The position numbers and the translations under genes are program-made. Below, piece by piece: positions 12,201-23,689 of a DNA stretch of 64,000 nucleotides (position 1 is its first letter; every line of letters begins with the position of its first letter). The notes beneath the pieces were generated by a model that was given only the letters and a program-made list of their open reading frames with translations, did no database searches and was not told the DNA's origin. Origin of the DNA: Vicia villosa (Eukaryota > Streptophyta > Magnoliopsida > Fabales > Fabaceae); the NCBI RefSeq assembly GCF_029867415.1, contig NW_026705396.1, positions 310,001-374,000 on the forward strand, in the 5' to 3' direction.

Positions 12201-14555
12201 TATTTTTTATTTAAAACATTAATTAGAGGTTGTTATCTTGGGAAAAATGTTGGATTTTCATCTAAACTAATGTTAATAGATTGGATTGGAAAACTTTGTT
12301 CCATCGAGTTTCTCTTACTTTTTTATTGTTTTTTGTTTTAATCTCTTCTTTAGGAGGATTTCTTATATCTCATTTGCCTTGTATTATTTTCTGTCTCAAT
12401 GGATTTTTCTTATTTAAGAGAAAGTTTATCACAAAACACAAAAAGCACAATTCTAACAATGAGTTTTTCTATACTTATTTATGCATCAGATGCTTTGCTT
12501 ATATTGTATATAAAATTCATGTTTTGTTTGTGATGGCCTCATTTTTTAATCTTTTTTTGCTTTTCCATACTATTTGCTCTCTTCATATTTTGTATTTATT
12601 TTAGGGACATGCTCATTGGGTCAATTCTTTAGCATTGAGCACCGAGTATGTTCTTCGCACTGGAGCTTTTGATCATACTGCAAAACATTATTCATCTCCA
12701 GAGGAAATGAAAAAGGTAACTAGTAGTTTTCTTAACAAGAATGTTAGACCTTTGAACCATAATTGTGTTTTTAGATGCAAAACCCGGTTGTCCATAATAA
12801 ACCCTGATTTTTGGATTGGATCTTGTACTTGTGATAAATACAATAGTGTGAATCCTACCTGCGTTATATTTCTGGGCTGTGTGTGGTATGGGCTAACTTC
12901 TTTCGGGCCCCAAGCAAAGTCAGTCCAATTCACAGTCCCTCAAGCATGAGGCCTGGAGGGTCGATATGATTAAGCTAAGACACTATAGTTCATAGTCCCT
13001 CAAGCATGAGGTCTGCAAGGATTATTAAGCTAAGAAATTATAGTTCAGATCTTAATCTAGAAGTTTTAAAATTTTCAATTGTTTCCAACATTTTCATGTC
13101 AAACCAGATATTAAATGACATAATGTCCAGAACAATTTGTTCCCTCATACTATTTTGTTATTTTGAAGAACTATGTATTCAAATTCCAATCAATTGGCTA
13201 AAATATTTTTAATTATTCTTTGAATGTTGTAACTTTTAGTCCATAAAATATTTTGTTTCTCTACTTTACAAGCTCCTTTCTCAAGAAACTACTTTTTTCA
13301 TCCCTGTTTTACTAATACCAGTTTATGCTGCTAATGTACGTAGGTTGCTCTTGAAAGGTACAAATCAACGAGAGGTAATGCTCCTGAGAGATTGGTCTCT
13401 GGGTCTGATGATTTCACAATGTTCCTTTGGGAACCCTTCACCAACAAGCACCCCAAAACTCGCATGACAGGTCATCAGCAGGTATTTATTTTTTCTTACA
13501 ATTTAAAATATGTCGATAAGAACAAACCAAAGTTATTCTTTCTTCAAATTGCAATGTGACTTTAGTTAGCATCAGTATTATTGATTAGAAAATTAGGATT
13601 TGAAAGAATTATCTAATATATAGCAGTTCTTGATACACATAAAATGGTTAAATAATAAGTTCTACTAAATCTATTGAGATATTTAAGTATTTGCACATGT
13701 CTATCGCTTATTATTTGTTGTTGCGTCTTAGTATGAATTTACTATTGTCTTACAGATTAAATCACAATTTTTCAAGTTATAATTTTCTTTATATGCATAA
13801 CGATACACAAGTTATATTTGTATTTTGACAGCTTGTGAACCATGTCTATTTTTCGCCTGATGGGCAATGGATAGCGAGTGCATCTTTTGATAAATCTGTC
13901 AAGATATGGAATGGAACTACAGGGGCATTTGTCACTGTCTTTCGTGGCCATGTTGGGCCTGTTTATCAGATCAGGTATTGCATGGGTGATTCAATCTTAT
14001 TTCAAACTTTTAGCCAAAGGTATTTCTTTGCAAACAGCAACTAACCAACCATATTGACTTTTACTATACAGCTGGTCTGCAGACAGTAGACTTCTTTTAA
14101 GTGGAAGCAAAGATTCTACACTTAAGGTAACCATTTTGTTTATTTTTTGTTGATATTTTTTTATTTGGTTTGTATAGTAGAATCTATCAAACCAATGAGT
14201 GTGACTCAGTCGGTTAAGCAGATCTGAAGACCCTAATTACGGTGGTTTCCGACCAAAATAGTAGAACCTATCATTTGCGAAACAAGAACTCTGACCTTAC
14301 ATTGTGTTTGATTTTCAAGGTTTGGGATATTCGGACTCGCAAGTTGAAGCAAGACCTTCCGGGCCATGCCGATGAAGTATGTTATAGATGCAAAATCATT
14401 TGAGTGACTTAAAAAAATATATAAAATTCCCACTCTGGTTGCTAACCTAAGTTTATATTCTTGTTATGAAGGTGTTTTCTGTTGATTGGAGTCCAGATGG
14501 AGAGAAGGTGGCTTCTGGGGGTAAAGATAAAGTGTTGAAGTTGTGGATGGGTTAA
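9215..14555 (+). CDS. NLE1: Notchless homolog (NLE), WD40 ribosome assembly factor, 13 exons, 479 aa
   Basis: Exons are 9215-9379, 9480-9561, 9666-9755, 9929-10054, 10803-10930, 11169-11365, 11688-11751, 12605-12715, 13344-13481, 13832-13974, 14072-14126, 14320-14376 and 14472-14555. All introns are GT-AG and the total is 1440 nt. The N-terminal NLE (UBL-like) domain covers about residues 12-85. Eight WD repeats follow, with GH starts near 113, 155, 198, 244, 285, 364, 407 and 448 and WD ends such as VRFWD, LICWD, ARIWD, IKVWE, FLWE, VKIWN, LKVWD and LKLW. NLE/Rsa4 acts in nucleolar and nuclear pre-60S maturation, and its UBL domain contacts the midasin AAA-ATPase (family knowledge). Length matches the plant family (about 470-480). 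No break is seen, so it should be functional. Confidence 0.96.
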
Positions 14556-15477
14556 GCTAGTTTTTGGATCAACATTGAGAATCTATTCTCGATGCTATTG
14601 CCACTGCATGGAAATCAATGGCTGGCTATTCTGTGGATGCAAGATCATCTTTAAACTATAGGATATGAATGTCTATTCCACATATTATATTGCCATTGAG
14701 ATTAGGCAGTCGAAGAACAAGTTGCTCAAGTTGAGTCTCAGGTAAAGAAGCTGCTTGAATTGCTTGGAGGTCTATTATCCGCTTGCGAGAATATACTTCG
14801 TCGTCTTTTTTTTTGTTGGTATTTTGTCCTATTTTAACCGTAGTTAGGATATTGTTTCTGAATGACAACTATGTCAATTTTGTTTTTTGTTGGTAATTAT
14901 AAACTGAGTATGCAAGGCTAGCCCTAATATGGCATTTTGTTTGCCTTGACACTACACTAGTGTTAGAGTAAGTCTTCGAATGGAGTACTTCTATATTTAA
15001 AATTTGAATGTGACGACTGTATACAGGTATATTTTATTTTCGTGTATTCAAATTCAAATCTTATATTTTTATACTTTTGCTTAGAGATTCTAAGGTGCTT
15101 TTTTAAAATATAAATCCGTTTTTAAATTTAAACAGACAAATTCTGAGCGTAAAAGCCTTCTAAAATTTTAATCTAAGAAGTTTTGCTATGAAAAATCTTA
15201 GGAAAGTTCAGCTAATTTTATATGATATATTTTGGGGATATTGTGGATTATTCATTACATATCTCATGTCTTTCTCACACCTTAGCGAAACTCTAAAATT
15301 ATCCTCAAAAGAGTCTAATCTTTGGACGCATCAAATACACTACAAGTACCACTTCGAATGAAGCCAAGTCTAAGTTAAAAAAAAGTCTTAATTTTGGACT
15401 TCAGACGCTTTTTAACACACCATCCCAAACCATCTCAGAATTAAGATTTTCTGATAAAACAAAGTTGTTAAAATGTC
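14556..15477. other. NLE 3' flank and AT-rich intergenic DNA
   Basis: The first 300 bp or so is probably the NLE 3' untranslated region. The remainder is AT-rich, with no coding match, RNA gene or clear repeat boundary that I can support. Confidence 0.4.
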
Positions 15478-15522
15478 TGAATTTTAATATTTGGATTTAC
15501 CTTAAAGAGATTAAAATTTAAA
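15478..15522. repeat. 45-bp flank sequence repeated at 23122-23166
   Basis: A 45-bp stretch starting TGAATTTTAATATTTGGATT and ending ATTAAAATTTAAA recurs without difference at 23122-23166 on the other side of the nested transposon block. On the right it belongs to a duplication of about 71 bp (AAATTTAAATAGGTTC occurs at 23088 and 23158). The simplest reading is a host tandem duplication already present when the GGGTTAA element inserted at the end of the first copy. Confidence 0.8.
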
Positions 15523-15642
15523 GGGTTAAATATGTTTTTGGTCCCTATAAAATTATCAAATTTTGTTTTTGGTTCTTATTAAAAAAAGACATATTTTGGT
15601 CCTTACAAAATTATAGTCCATATTATTAAACGATGTGTATTT

Positions 15643-18600
15643 TTGAATAATTATTTTGCAGACATGTTTAGAACGTTATTGTCAGTCAGTCGGTCAGTCA
15701 GTCGTTTAACTCGTGCCCTTAATTGTTCTATCACCTTTACTAATAGTGCTGTTACTTTGCAGGATCGGAGTTCGGGGAAGACGATTGGCGTCGGATGTGA
15801 GTCTCAAGGCCTCTACTACTTCTCTGCGTCATCCACCACATGCTCTGCCACAGATTCTCCACTCATTATACATGCGCAGTTAGGTCATCCAGGTCTCCCC
15901 AAGCTCCAAAAGATGGTGTCCAGCTTATCTAAATTATCTAGTTTACATTGTGAGTCTTGTCAGTTAGGGAAACATACTCGTAGTCACTTTCCCAATCGAG
16001 TCAATAAACGGGCTGCGTCCCCTTTTGCTTTAGTTCACTCCGATGTTTGGGGTCCTTCGCGTACTGAGTCTACTTTTGGGTCTAGGTATTTTGTCACTTT
16101 TATTGATGATTTTTCACGTTGCACGTGGCTATTTTTAATGAAGAACAGATCAGAATTGTTTTCTATTTTTGAAAAATTTTATCAAGAAATAAGAACCCAA
16201 TTTGGCTTGTCTATCCGTACCTTAAGAAGTGACAATGCACGCGAATATTTATCTCAACAATTTCAAATTTTTATGTCATCCAATGGTATTCTGCACCAAA
16301 CATCTTGTCCCCATACACCTCAACAAAATGGGGTAGCCGAACGTAAAAATCGGCATCTCGTAGAAACCACTCGGACCCTACTTCTCCATGGTAATGTTCC
16401 TCTCCGGTTTTGGGGGGATGCGGTGCTCACGGCATGTTACCTCATTAATCGCATGCCCTCATCTGTCCTTAATAATAAAATCCCTCACTCAATCCTGTTT
16501 CCAAACTCTCCTCTTCACCCAGTTCCTCCTCGAGTTTTCGGGTCTACGTGTTTTGTACACAATCTCTCCCCTGGTCTTGATAAACTATCAGCTCGATCAC
16601 TAAAGTGTATCTTTCTTGGTTATCATCGATCCCAAAAGGGATATCGTTGCTACTCACATACTCTACAACGATACCTCGTATCTGCCGATGTTACCTTCTT
16701 CGAGTCAATTCCATACTTCGAGTCCAGCCAAGTAACTCCGGAACCCCTTCAGGAAAGTACTCCTACACCTCTTCCGGAAGTCTCATTTCCCCTTATCCCC
16801 CACCATTCAAGCCTTACGGTTGACCCTCCCACTACTCGCCCATTTCAAACATATCAGCGTCGCCAACCCACTTCTGTCGTACCTATTCCTGAGGCAGTAC
16901 CTGTCCCTGAGGTCATTGCAGACTCTCCTCCGACGCCTTCGCCATCACCGGATCCGATCCCGCAACCTGAGTCCGATCTTCCGATTGCTCTTCGAAAAGG
17001 TATACGTCAAACACGAAATCCTTCTCCACATTATATTGATTTATGTTATCATCGTCTTTCTCCTTTGCAGTATACTTGCTTGTCTTCTTTGTCTTCTGTT
17101 TCTATTCCTAACACTCCAGGTGAAGCATTATCTCACCCTGAGTGGAGGCAAGCAATGATTGACGAAATGTGTGCTCTTCAAAGCAGTGGTACTTGGGAAC
17201 TGGTTCATCTACCCCCTGGGAAATCGTTAGTAGGTTGTCGTTGGCTTTACACAGTGAAGGTTGGTCCAGATGGTAAGATTGATCGTTTTAAAGCTCGTTT
17301 GGTAGCCAAAGGATACACTCAGATTTTTGGGTTGGATTATAGTGATACTTTTTCGCCTGTAGCCAAGATGGCATCTGTTCGACTTCTTCTAGCCATTGCA
17401 GCCATTCGACATTGGCCTCTTCATCAACTTGACATCAAAAATGCCTTTTTACATGGTGATCTTGAAGAGGAAGTATATATGGAGCAACCACCTGGGTTTG
17501 TTGCTCAGGGGGAGTCCTCACAAATGGTTTGTAGGCTACACAGGTCTCTTTATGGTCTTAAACAGTCTCCGAGAGCTTGGTTTGGCAGATTCAGCACTGT
17601 AGTACAATAGTTTAGTATGGTCCGTAGTGAAGCTGATCACTCTGTGTTTTATCGTCACTCTGCCCAAGGGTGTATCTATCTTATTGTATATGTGGATGAT
17701 ATTGTGATAACTGGCAGTGATCATCAAGGAATACTCCAGTTGAAACAACATCTCTCGAATCAATTTCAAACAAAAGATCTTGGTAAACTCCGTTATTTCT
17801 TGGGAATTGAGGTGGCCCAATCTAAAGATGGCTTGGTGATATCCCAGCGGAAATATGCTATGGATATTTTGCAAGAAACAGGGTTGTTGAACGCTAAACC
17901 AGCTGATACTCCTATGGATCCAAGTGTCAAATTGCTACCCAATCAGGGGGAGCCTCTATCTGATCCAGGTAGGTATAGGAGATTGGTTGGAAAGTTGAAT
18001 TATCTCACAGTCACTCGTTCGGACATCTCTTTTGCAGTTAGTGTGGTAAGCCAATTCTTAAATTCTCCTTGCCAAGAACACATGGATGCTGTTGTCCGGA
18101 TTCTGAGATACATCAAGTGTGCTCCAGGAAAAGGTCTCGTGTATGAAGATAAAGGACATACTCAGATAGTTGGATACTCTGATGCTGATTGGGCAGGGTC
18201 ACCCATTGATAGACGATCCACTTCTGGGTATTGTGTACTTGTTGGAGGAAACCTTATATCCTGGAAAAGTAAGAAACAAAATGTAGTTGCAAGATCAAGT
18301 GCCGAGGCAGAGTATAGGGCCATGGCAATGGCAACATGCGAACTCATTTGGTTAAAACAGTTACTCAAAGAACTTCAAATTGAAGAAGCAAGATCAATGA
18401 CACTTATTTGTGATAATCAAGCTGCATTGCACATTGCTTCAAATCCAGTCTTCCATGAAAGAACCAAACATATTGAGATAGACTGTCACTTTGTCAGAGA
18501 GAAGATTGAATCAGGCGAAATTGTTACAAGTTTTGTCAACTCCAATGATCAATTAGCAGATGTGTTTACAAAATCCCTGCGAAGTCCCAGAACTAATTAT

Positions 18601-18645
18601 ATATGTGGCAAGCTTGGTGCATTTGACTTATATGCTCAAGCTTGA
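15643..18645 (+). pseudogene. Copia polyprotein, 5'-truncated, one internal stop
   Basis: Ty1/copia order is clear: pre-integrase HAQLGHPG with CESCQLGKH (about 15870-15980), integrase ([39 protein letters not shown]), RT ([41 protein letters not shown] at about 17685-17711) and RNase H (YSDADWAGSPIDRRSTSGY, ARSSAEAEYRAMA, NPVFHERTKHIEID, DVFTK). Gag and the protease active site are missing at the 5' end. A TAG at 17608-17610 lies in RT; the frame is the same before and after it and stays open to 18645. A short in-frame duplication, visible as SVSRSVSR, lies at about 15680-15705. The product cannot support transposition alone. Confidence 0.9.
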
Positions 18646-18652
18646 GGGGGAG

Positions 18653-18819
18653 TGTTGATATTTGTAAATATAGTGTTAAGAATATTTGTATATAGAATAG
18701 TCCCACATCGACTATATTATGTAATTAGTTGTAATCTCTCTATATATAATAAAGTCTCCGTAGTGCTTTACAAGACACACGGTTTATTCAAATGCCTCTT
18801 AGTCTTTCGTATCTTAACA
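18653..18819 (+). mobile_element. 3' LTR of the Copia element
   Basis: A polypurine tract (TTGAGGGGGAG, 18642-18652) is followed by TGTTGATATTTG and a 167-bp sequence ending TATCTTAACA, giving TG...CA ends. AATAAA lies inside at about 18748. No 5' LTR is present before the truncated polyprotein. An LTR this short suggests an Ale/Retrofit-like clade, which is tentative. Confidence 0.8.
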
Positions 18820-19164
18820 GTTATAAAAAGTTCCTCGGAAAAAAAACTCAAAATTTAATTTATAAGTTGAGATTTGCATTACTTTTATCATTATCTTTTA
18901 AAATTTTAAAAATTCATATTTAATTCTTCTCATTTTAAAATATTCTATAATTTGGCAAAGAAATATTTTATAATATTCTAAACAGGTATACAAAAAATTA
19001 TTTAAAATTTTTAAAGTTTAAGGGTAATTAAACAATTTTCAAAATTTTAAAAAATAGCAAGTACTAAAACTGCATGCATAAAATTTTTATATGGACTAAA
19101 ATATGTTATTTTTTTAATAGGACTAAAAATAAAATTTGAGATATTTATAGGGATAAAAAACAGA
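18820..19164. other. Right arm of the GGGTTAA element
   Basis: AT-rich sequence. The part at about 19080-19164 is an imperfect inverted copy of the left arm at 15523-15630 (TATGGACTAAAATATG; AATAGGACTAAAAATAAAAT; TATAGGGATAAAAAAC). The part at 18820-19080 has no recognisable content. Confidence 0.5.
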
Positions 19165-19810
19165 AAAAAATTTAAATATACATGTTTAAAAAAAAAACCA
19201 AAAAAACCCATTTTTCAGAAAATTTACCAAAGTGTCTAGGTTTGGCAGCAGACCCATGGGTATGCGCCAAACCAAATGGCACATTGGTTGTGAAATAGCC
19301 AAATCAAATGGCGCAAACATTATTGTTGACACATAGGCGCCATATGAAATGGCTCCTATGTGTTAGTTTTTTTTTTTTAAAAATACCCCATTTTGTTTTA
19401 TTTCGCGCAAAGTTTTCGGTTCCGGACTTCGATTTTCGTAAAATTGGCCGATAAGCCGATTTCGTAAAATTGTTATTAACCCTAATTATGTTATTTAATA
19501 TTCGTGTTGTCGATTACGCCACTTAATAAAGTAGAGTTCATTGATTAAAAATATGTTACAAAGTCGATACACAAAGCCGATACATTATCAAAAAAATATG
19601 GTACTACAAACTTGATTAAACATGCGATGAGGTTGTTCCACGAGTAGGACATTTCTTTTTATTGTGGCCTAGTTGACGACAAATGCTACATTTTCTTTCC
19701 ATTTTGTCATGCACGTCCATTTCGGTTCGAATACGAGTACTGTTGGGGCGGCCCTTTTTATTTCGTCGCATCGTGTCATTATGCCAAACTACCTCCCCAT
19801 CATACTCAGG

Positions 19811-20740
19811 CTAGTAATCCTCTTTCGCTACCATTGGAAATGCGACATTGTATACCTCGAGCAAGGTGTCAATATTGTAAATTGGAGAAAGTAGTGACAA
19901 TGCATCTCGGTGCGCATATGCACATGCTGCTATAACATGTGAGCAAGGCATACGAAATGCTTGGAACTTTTCACAGTCGCACCAATGATCATCAAGAAGA
20001 ACCCTATATTGTTGTCTCGGCAATCCTTCGTTGTGGTCAATTGTTTCTCGAACACTGAAGGTGCAGTTGAATAGATCGAAAGAAGTTACATGATGACTGT
20101 TGGCCTTCATTGACCGTTCTTTCATAAATTTCATGCAACTCTCGCTGAACAGTTGACCCGATTCTCTAACCGCACTCCACCTCTTACCTCTTGTTGAGAA
20201 TAGCGAAGCCATCCTAAAGTAGGTTGACTCCACCAGTACAGTGATAGGAAGGTTTCGAATGCCTTTAAAAACACCATTCATGGATTCTGCTAGATTTGTT
20301 GTCATGTGGCCCCATCGCACGCCGTTGTCGTAAGTCCTGGTCCATTTCTCCCTAGATAGGTTATCAATCCAACTTCCCGCCTCCGAATTTGACAATATAA
20401 TTTCACTCCGATAATGTTGGAATGTAGGATGAGTTAATGCATATCCTGCATTGACCAGTGTTTTCCGGTGGTGCCTATCCTTAATCTCCCGCATGAAATT
20501 CTGGACAATATGGCGAATACAGTATACATGTGTTGATGGTGGGTGCTGCCATCCGTTTGTTGGATTGTTGTAAGCACTTTCAATGGAAAAGCATGTCTAT
20601 CAGAGATTAAACAAATATCAGGTTGAGGAGCAACATATTCTCGGAGATTCCTTAGAAAGAAACTCCAAGCCGCGGCAGATTCACCTTCCACTATTGAGAA
20701 TGCTACCGGAAATATGTTGTTGTTTCCATCTTGTGCAACA
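19811..20740 (-). pseudogene. MuDR-type transposase fragment with SWIM zinc finger
   Basis: Read on the minus strand from about 20740: the core segment AQDGNNNIFPVAF then GESAAAWSFFLRNLREYV, the catalytic-region phrase ICLISDRHA, and after a one-base frameshift near 20585-20600 a long open stretch (20494 to 19811) with MTTNLAESMNGVFKGIRNLP and a CCCH SWIM finger (CDCEKFQAFRMPCSHVIAAC). The N-terminal half, including the MuDR DNA-binding domain and the first catalytic Asp, is missing at a junction near 20740, where unrelated sequence begins. Not active, but the C-terminal 228 codons are uninterrupted. Confidence 0.88.
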
Positions 20741-20861
20741 ACATCAACTGGAAATTATGGACATTAATATAGTAGGTCAATATAGCTGGGGGTATAATCT
20801 CTAATCATTTCCTCTTTTATCAATCACAATTTTTTTAACGTAAGACCGAAATAATTTATAA

Positions 20862-22139
20862 CTTTTATACATGCAGTTTATATGGAGACCATATTTGGAA
20901 TGCGATCATGAACCTAGAGCTGAAGATGCTGCTGTTTGGACTGCAAAGACGACCATCATTCAGTACAACATCATCGAGATGCATCAAAGTGACCGGGTGA
21001 AACTCCAGTTCAGAATGCAGCAAGGTATCCCTGATCCTCCAACTGATTTGGGCGAATTGCACCTTAAACGAGTCAAACATCAATGGGATGTCCAACATTG
21101 GAAGAATTTCTCTCCCGTATGGCGCCAGATGTGGAAAGATCGTGCCCAATATGTCCTCGACTTCCCTGTAAGTGATCATGAAATGAAACCATCACCACAA
21201 TACATGAGTTGGTACATAACTGTTACCACCCCAAATTTATTTGTGGCTGATCCCTTCTACCTAATAGACCCCCATCGTCAAAATTATATCATCCCACAAC
21301 AACAACCTCAACAAAAACAACAAACCCAACAACAACAATACACCCAACAACAACAACAATACACACAACAACAACAATACCCCCAATACAAATACCACTC
21401 CGACTAACAAAACTACCGCCAATTTAACTCGTTCCAAACTCAGTCTCAACCACTCTATCAACATGACAACCAACACCAACATGACAACCAATATCAGACC
21501 CATTCCCGACCATTTTTTCAACCTTGTAGCCAACCGCCTCGCCAAAGCCTTAGACTCCCCTCCCACTACCAAGAGGCAGGGTCCTCAAGGTCATTCAGTC
21601 AACACAACGAGGCTGGTTTATTAAGTCTCCAACTCAGTCCAGACGAGGGTCCACCTGATGAATATGACCCCCGAGACCCTTTAATATCACAATCATCTCA
21701 CCACCGTACCCCGCTTGGGTTTGGAACATCAAGCAATTAGTTTGGGTTCTATCAAGGTAGTTCAAGTGCGACTGAGTGCTACCAACCGGAGTTCGTATCT
21801 CACCCTACTCCCCCCCCACCGTTTAGCACATTTGAGGGCTTGGGTAACCGACTTTACGATTGTCGGCTTCCGGGACATTATGGTGGCCTTGACGAATTCC
21901 TGGACAGTGACATCCGGGACAACACAATTCCAGGGCCATCTACACAAACGCAACATGAACCACAAAGAGGAGGGGGAAGGGGAAGGGGTGGCCCTAGGGT
22001 TCGCGGCGGCAACGCACATCCTCAGTGTAATATACAAGCACCTAGATGTAGAACAAAAGGGCGTTATTATGATGAAGGACACAAGGGTTTTTTAGGAATT
22101 AAATATATCAATTGTTGTTTCCGGTGTATCTTTCCATGA
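20862..22139 (+). pseudogene. Plant mobile domain (PMD) gene fragment carried in the MULE
   Basis: From an intron-like acceptor (ATACATGCAG, 20867-20876) the plus strand reads FIWRPYLECDHEPRAED, then VWTAKTTIIQYNIIEMHQSD and RVKLQFRMQQGIPDPPTDLG, the C-terminal pattern of the PMD (MAIN-like; often annotated as long form of Ser/Thr phosphatase 7). A Gln-rich tail (about 21287-21390) and, after stops at 21405 and 21740, an RGG-box tail (RGGGRGRGG, about 21966-21990) follow. The N-terminal part of the PMD is absent. It is head-to-head with the transposase. The retained acceptor suggests capture from genomic DNA rather than from cDNA. Confidence 0.75.
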
Positions 22140-22396
22140 AAATTAATAAAATTATTTACTTCCGACTTTATTTATTTCAATCGTTGTTTCAATATTTGCT
22201 TCCGGTAGTCCAAATGGGTCTCCAATTATTAATTGTAACAAAACAAAAACAAATAAAAAAATACAAAACCCACGTAGGCGCCATTTGAAATGGCTAACCT
22301 ATGTGGGCTCTACATTTGTGCAAAATGGAATGGCACATTCACCCCACCTTTTAACTTTGCGTCATTTGGTTTGGCGCATACCCCAGGGTCTGCTGT

Positions 22397-22652
22397 TAGG
22401 GGTGGGAATAGGTCAGGCCGACTTATAGGGCCTACGGTCCAGCCTACATAGACCTAGGCTAGGCCAGACCTATTTAATAAAGAGGTCAGGCTTAGGCTTT
22501 TTTAAAAACCTATTTTATTAAATAGGCCAGGCTTAGGCTATTAAAAAAGCCTATGAAGCCTTATAGGTCGGCCTATATTTTCATATTTATTAGAGATATG
22601 TTAAATAAGTTGGTTCATGTATGCATATATATTAGAAAAAAAACTAAATAGG

Positions 22653-22717
<65 letters not shown>

Positions 22718-22976
22718 CAAATGCTAAATAGGTTCACTATATATGTATATATAGGTCGACCTACAAGACTTCTTAAGTTATATAGATTAATTGAAAACTT
22801 TAATGAGATACAGGCTTTTTAAATAGACTTTTAGGCCAGGCCAGACTTTTAAAAAGGTCAGGCCAGGCCAAAAAACTGAGCCTATGATAGGCCTTAGGTC
22901 AGGCTTAGGCCTTTTAAGTTTATCGTAGGCCAGGCTCAGACCTTCTAAAGCCTAGCCTAGCCTATTTCCACCCCTA
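22397..22976. mobile_element. hAT-like non-autonomous element in the MULE right TIR
   Basis: A 580-bp insertion with inverted ends TAGGGGTGGGAATAGG (22397-22412) and CCTATTTCCACCCCTA (22961-22976). It is flanked by 8-bp repeats matching at 7 of 8 positions (TCTGCTGT at 22389-22396, TCTGCTGC at 22977-22984), as hAT elements make. The interior has no open frame and is built of repeated AGGCC/GGCCT phrases plus a (TA)n tract at about 22659-22716. It splits the MULE terminal repeat, so it is younger than the MULE. Confidence 0.85.
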
Positions 22977-23166
22977 TCTGCTGCCAAACCTAGACATTTT
23001 GGTAAATTTTCTGAAAAACTAGTTTTTTTTGTATTTTTTTTAAAACTTGTATATTTAATTTTTTTTTCTAAAAAACATACTTAACCCAAATTTAAATAGG
23101 TTCATTTAAATATTCAATGTGTGAATTTTAATATTTGGATTTACCTTAAAGAGATTAAAATTTAAA

Positions 23167-23689
23167 TAGGTTCTTTTAAATATTCACGCTCACACCTTTC
23201 CTTCTTCCTTTTCCTTCATTTTATAAAATTTGAATCAGAGAAATAAAGTTCACCATTGTCTACTCCTGCACCCAAAAATTCAATCTTTTTAATAATTTTT
23301 AGTAAATTCAAATTTGGCATATTTGTCAAGTTCTAATCTACTACATTCAAATCAAGATGATACATCTCTCACATTTGGTAAGTTTTTCATTTCCTTACCC
23401 TTTTTTTTATTTGTCGTGCTCGCATTTTCTAGATAGGTTATAGTTATACTGCATTAGGTCACATGCAATAGAAATGTTTTATTTGTTTTGTCTGATTAGA
23501 TTTGGTTAGAATTTTTGAGTTTTAGAGCTTAGGGTTTGTTGAATGCTTTATTTTCTGATTTTATGCAGTCAGGATTTTGAAGTCTGGATAACAAAATTCA
23601 AATTTCTCTGTTTTGGATTGTTTTGAATTTTGGTTTGTTAATACATTGTTTCTGCTTCGTTGATTATGATATGCATTTTATTGTTTGAT
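23167..23689. other. AT-rich flank, possible leader of the PMD pseudogene
   Basis: No coding sequence is identified. It may be the 5' region of the PMD pseudogene that follows; a splice-donor-like TTTGGTAAGT at about 23375-23384 is the only feature noted. Confidence 0.25.

Larger units (their letters stand above)
19165..23070. mobile_element. Mutator-like element with long TIRs and captured PMD fragment
   Basis: The left region from about 19165 (CAGAAAATTTACCAAAGTGT at 19218 onward, then TAGGTTTGGCAGCAGACCC) is inverted in the right region (GGGTCTGCTG at 22386-22395, resuming at 22981 with CCAAACCTAGACATTTTGGT and AAATTTTCTGAAAA). Terminal repeats therefore extend for roughly 180-200 bp. A GGCGCCAT..GAAATGG phrase near 19340 is repeated in inverted sense near 22270. 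Inside are a minus-strand transposase fragment and a plus-strand PMD fragment. The exact outer ends and target duplication are blurred by the AT-rich border. Confidence 0.8.
15523..23087. mobile_element. GGGTTAA-ended element with 9-bp target duplication, filled by nested insertions
   Basis: The left end GGGTTAAATATGTTTTTGGT (15523) and the right end CATACTTAACCC (to 23087) are inverted. They are flanked by the direct 9-bp repeat AAATTTAAA (15514-15522 and 23088-23096). The left arm (about 15523-15630, with repeated TTTTGGTCC phrases) pairs imperfectly with 19080-19180, which lies after the Copia element, so the arms were split by later insertions. A 9-bp duplication points to the Mutator superfamily. 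It is unclear whether this is a separate fold-back element hosting the MULE below or the true outer end of that MULE. Confidence 0.65.

Noticed and set aside
9889..14433. Several open frames on either strand within NLE introns and antisense to its exons
   Set aside because: They are short, match no family, and overlap a gene whose exons are fully accounted for.
21261..21572. Minus-strand Leu/Val-rich open frame
   Set aside because: It is the complement of a CAA-rich, Gln-coding stretch in the PMD fragment.
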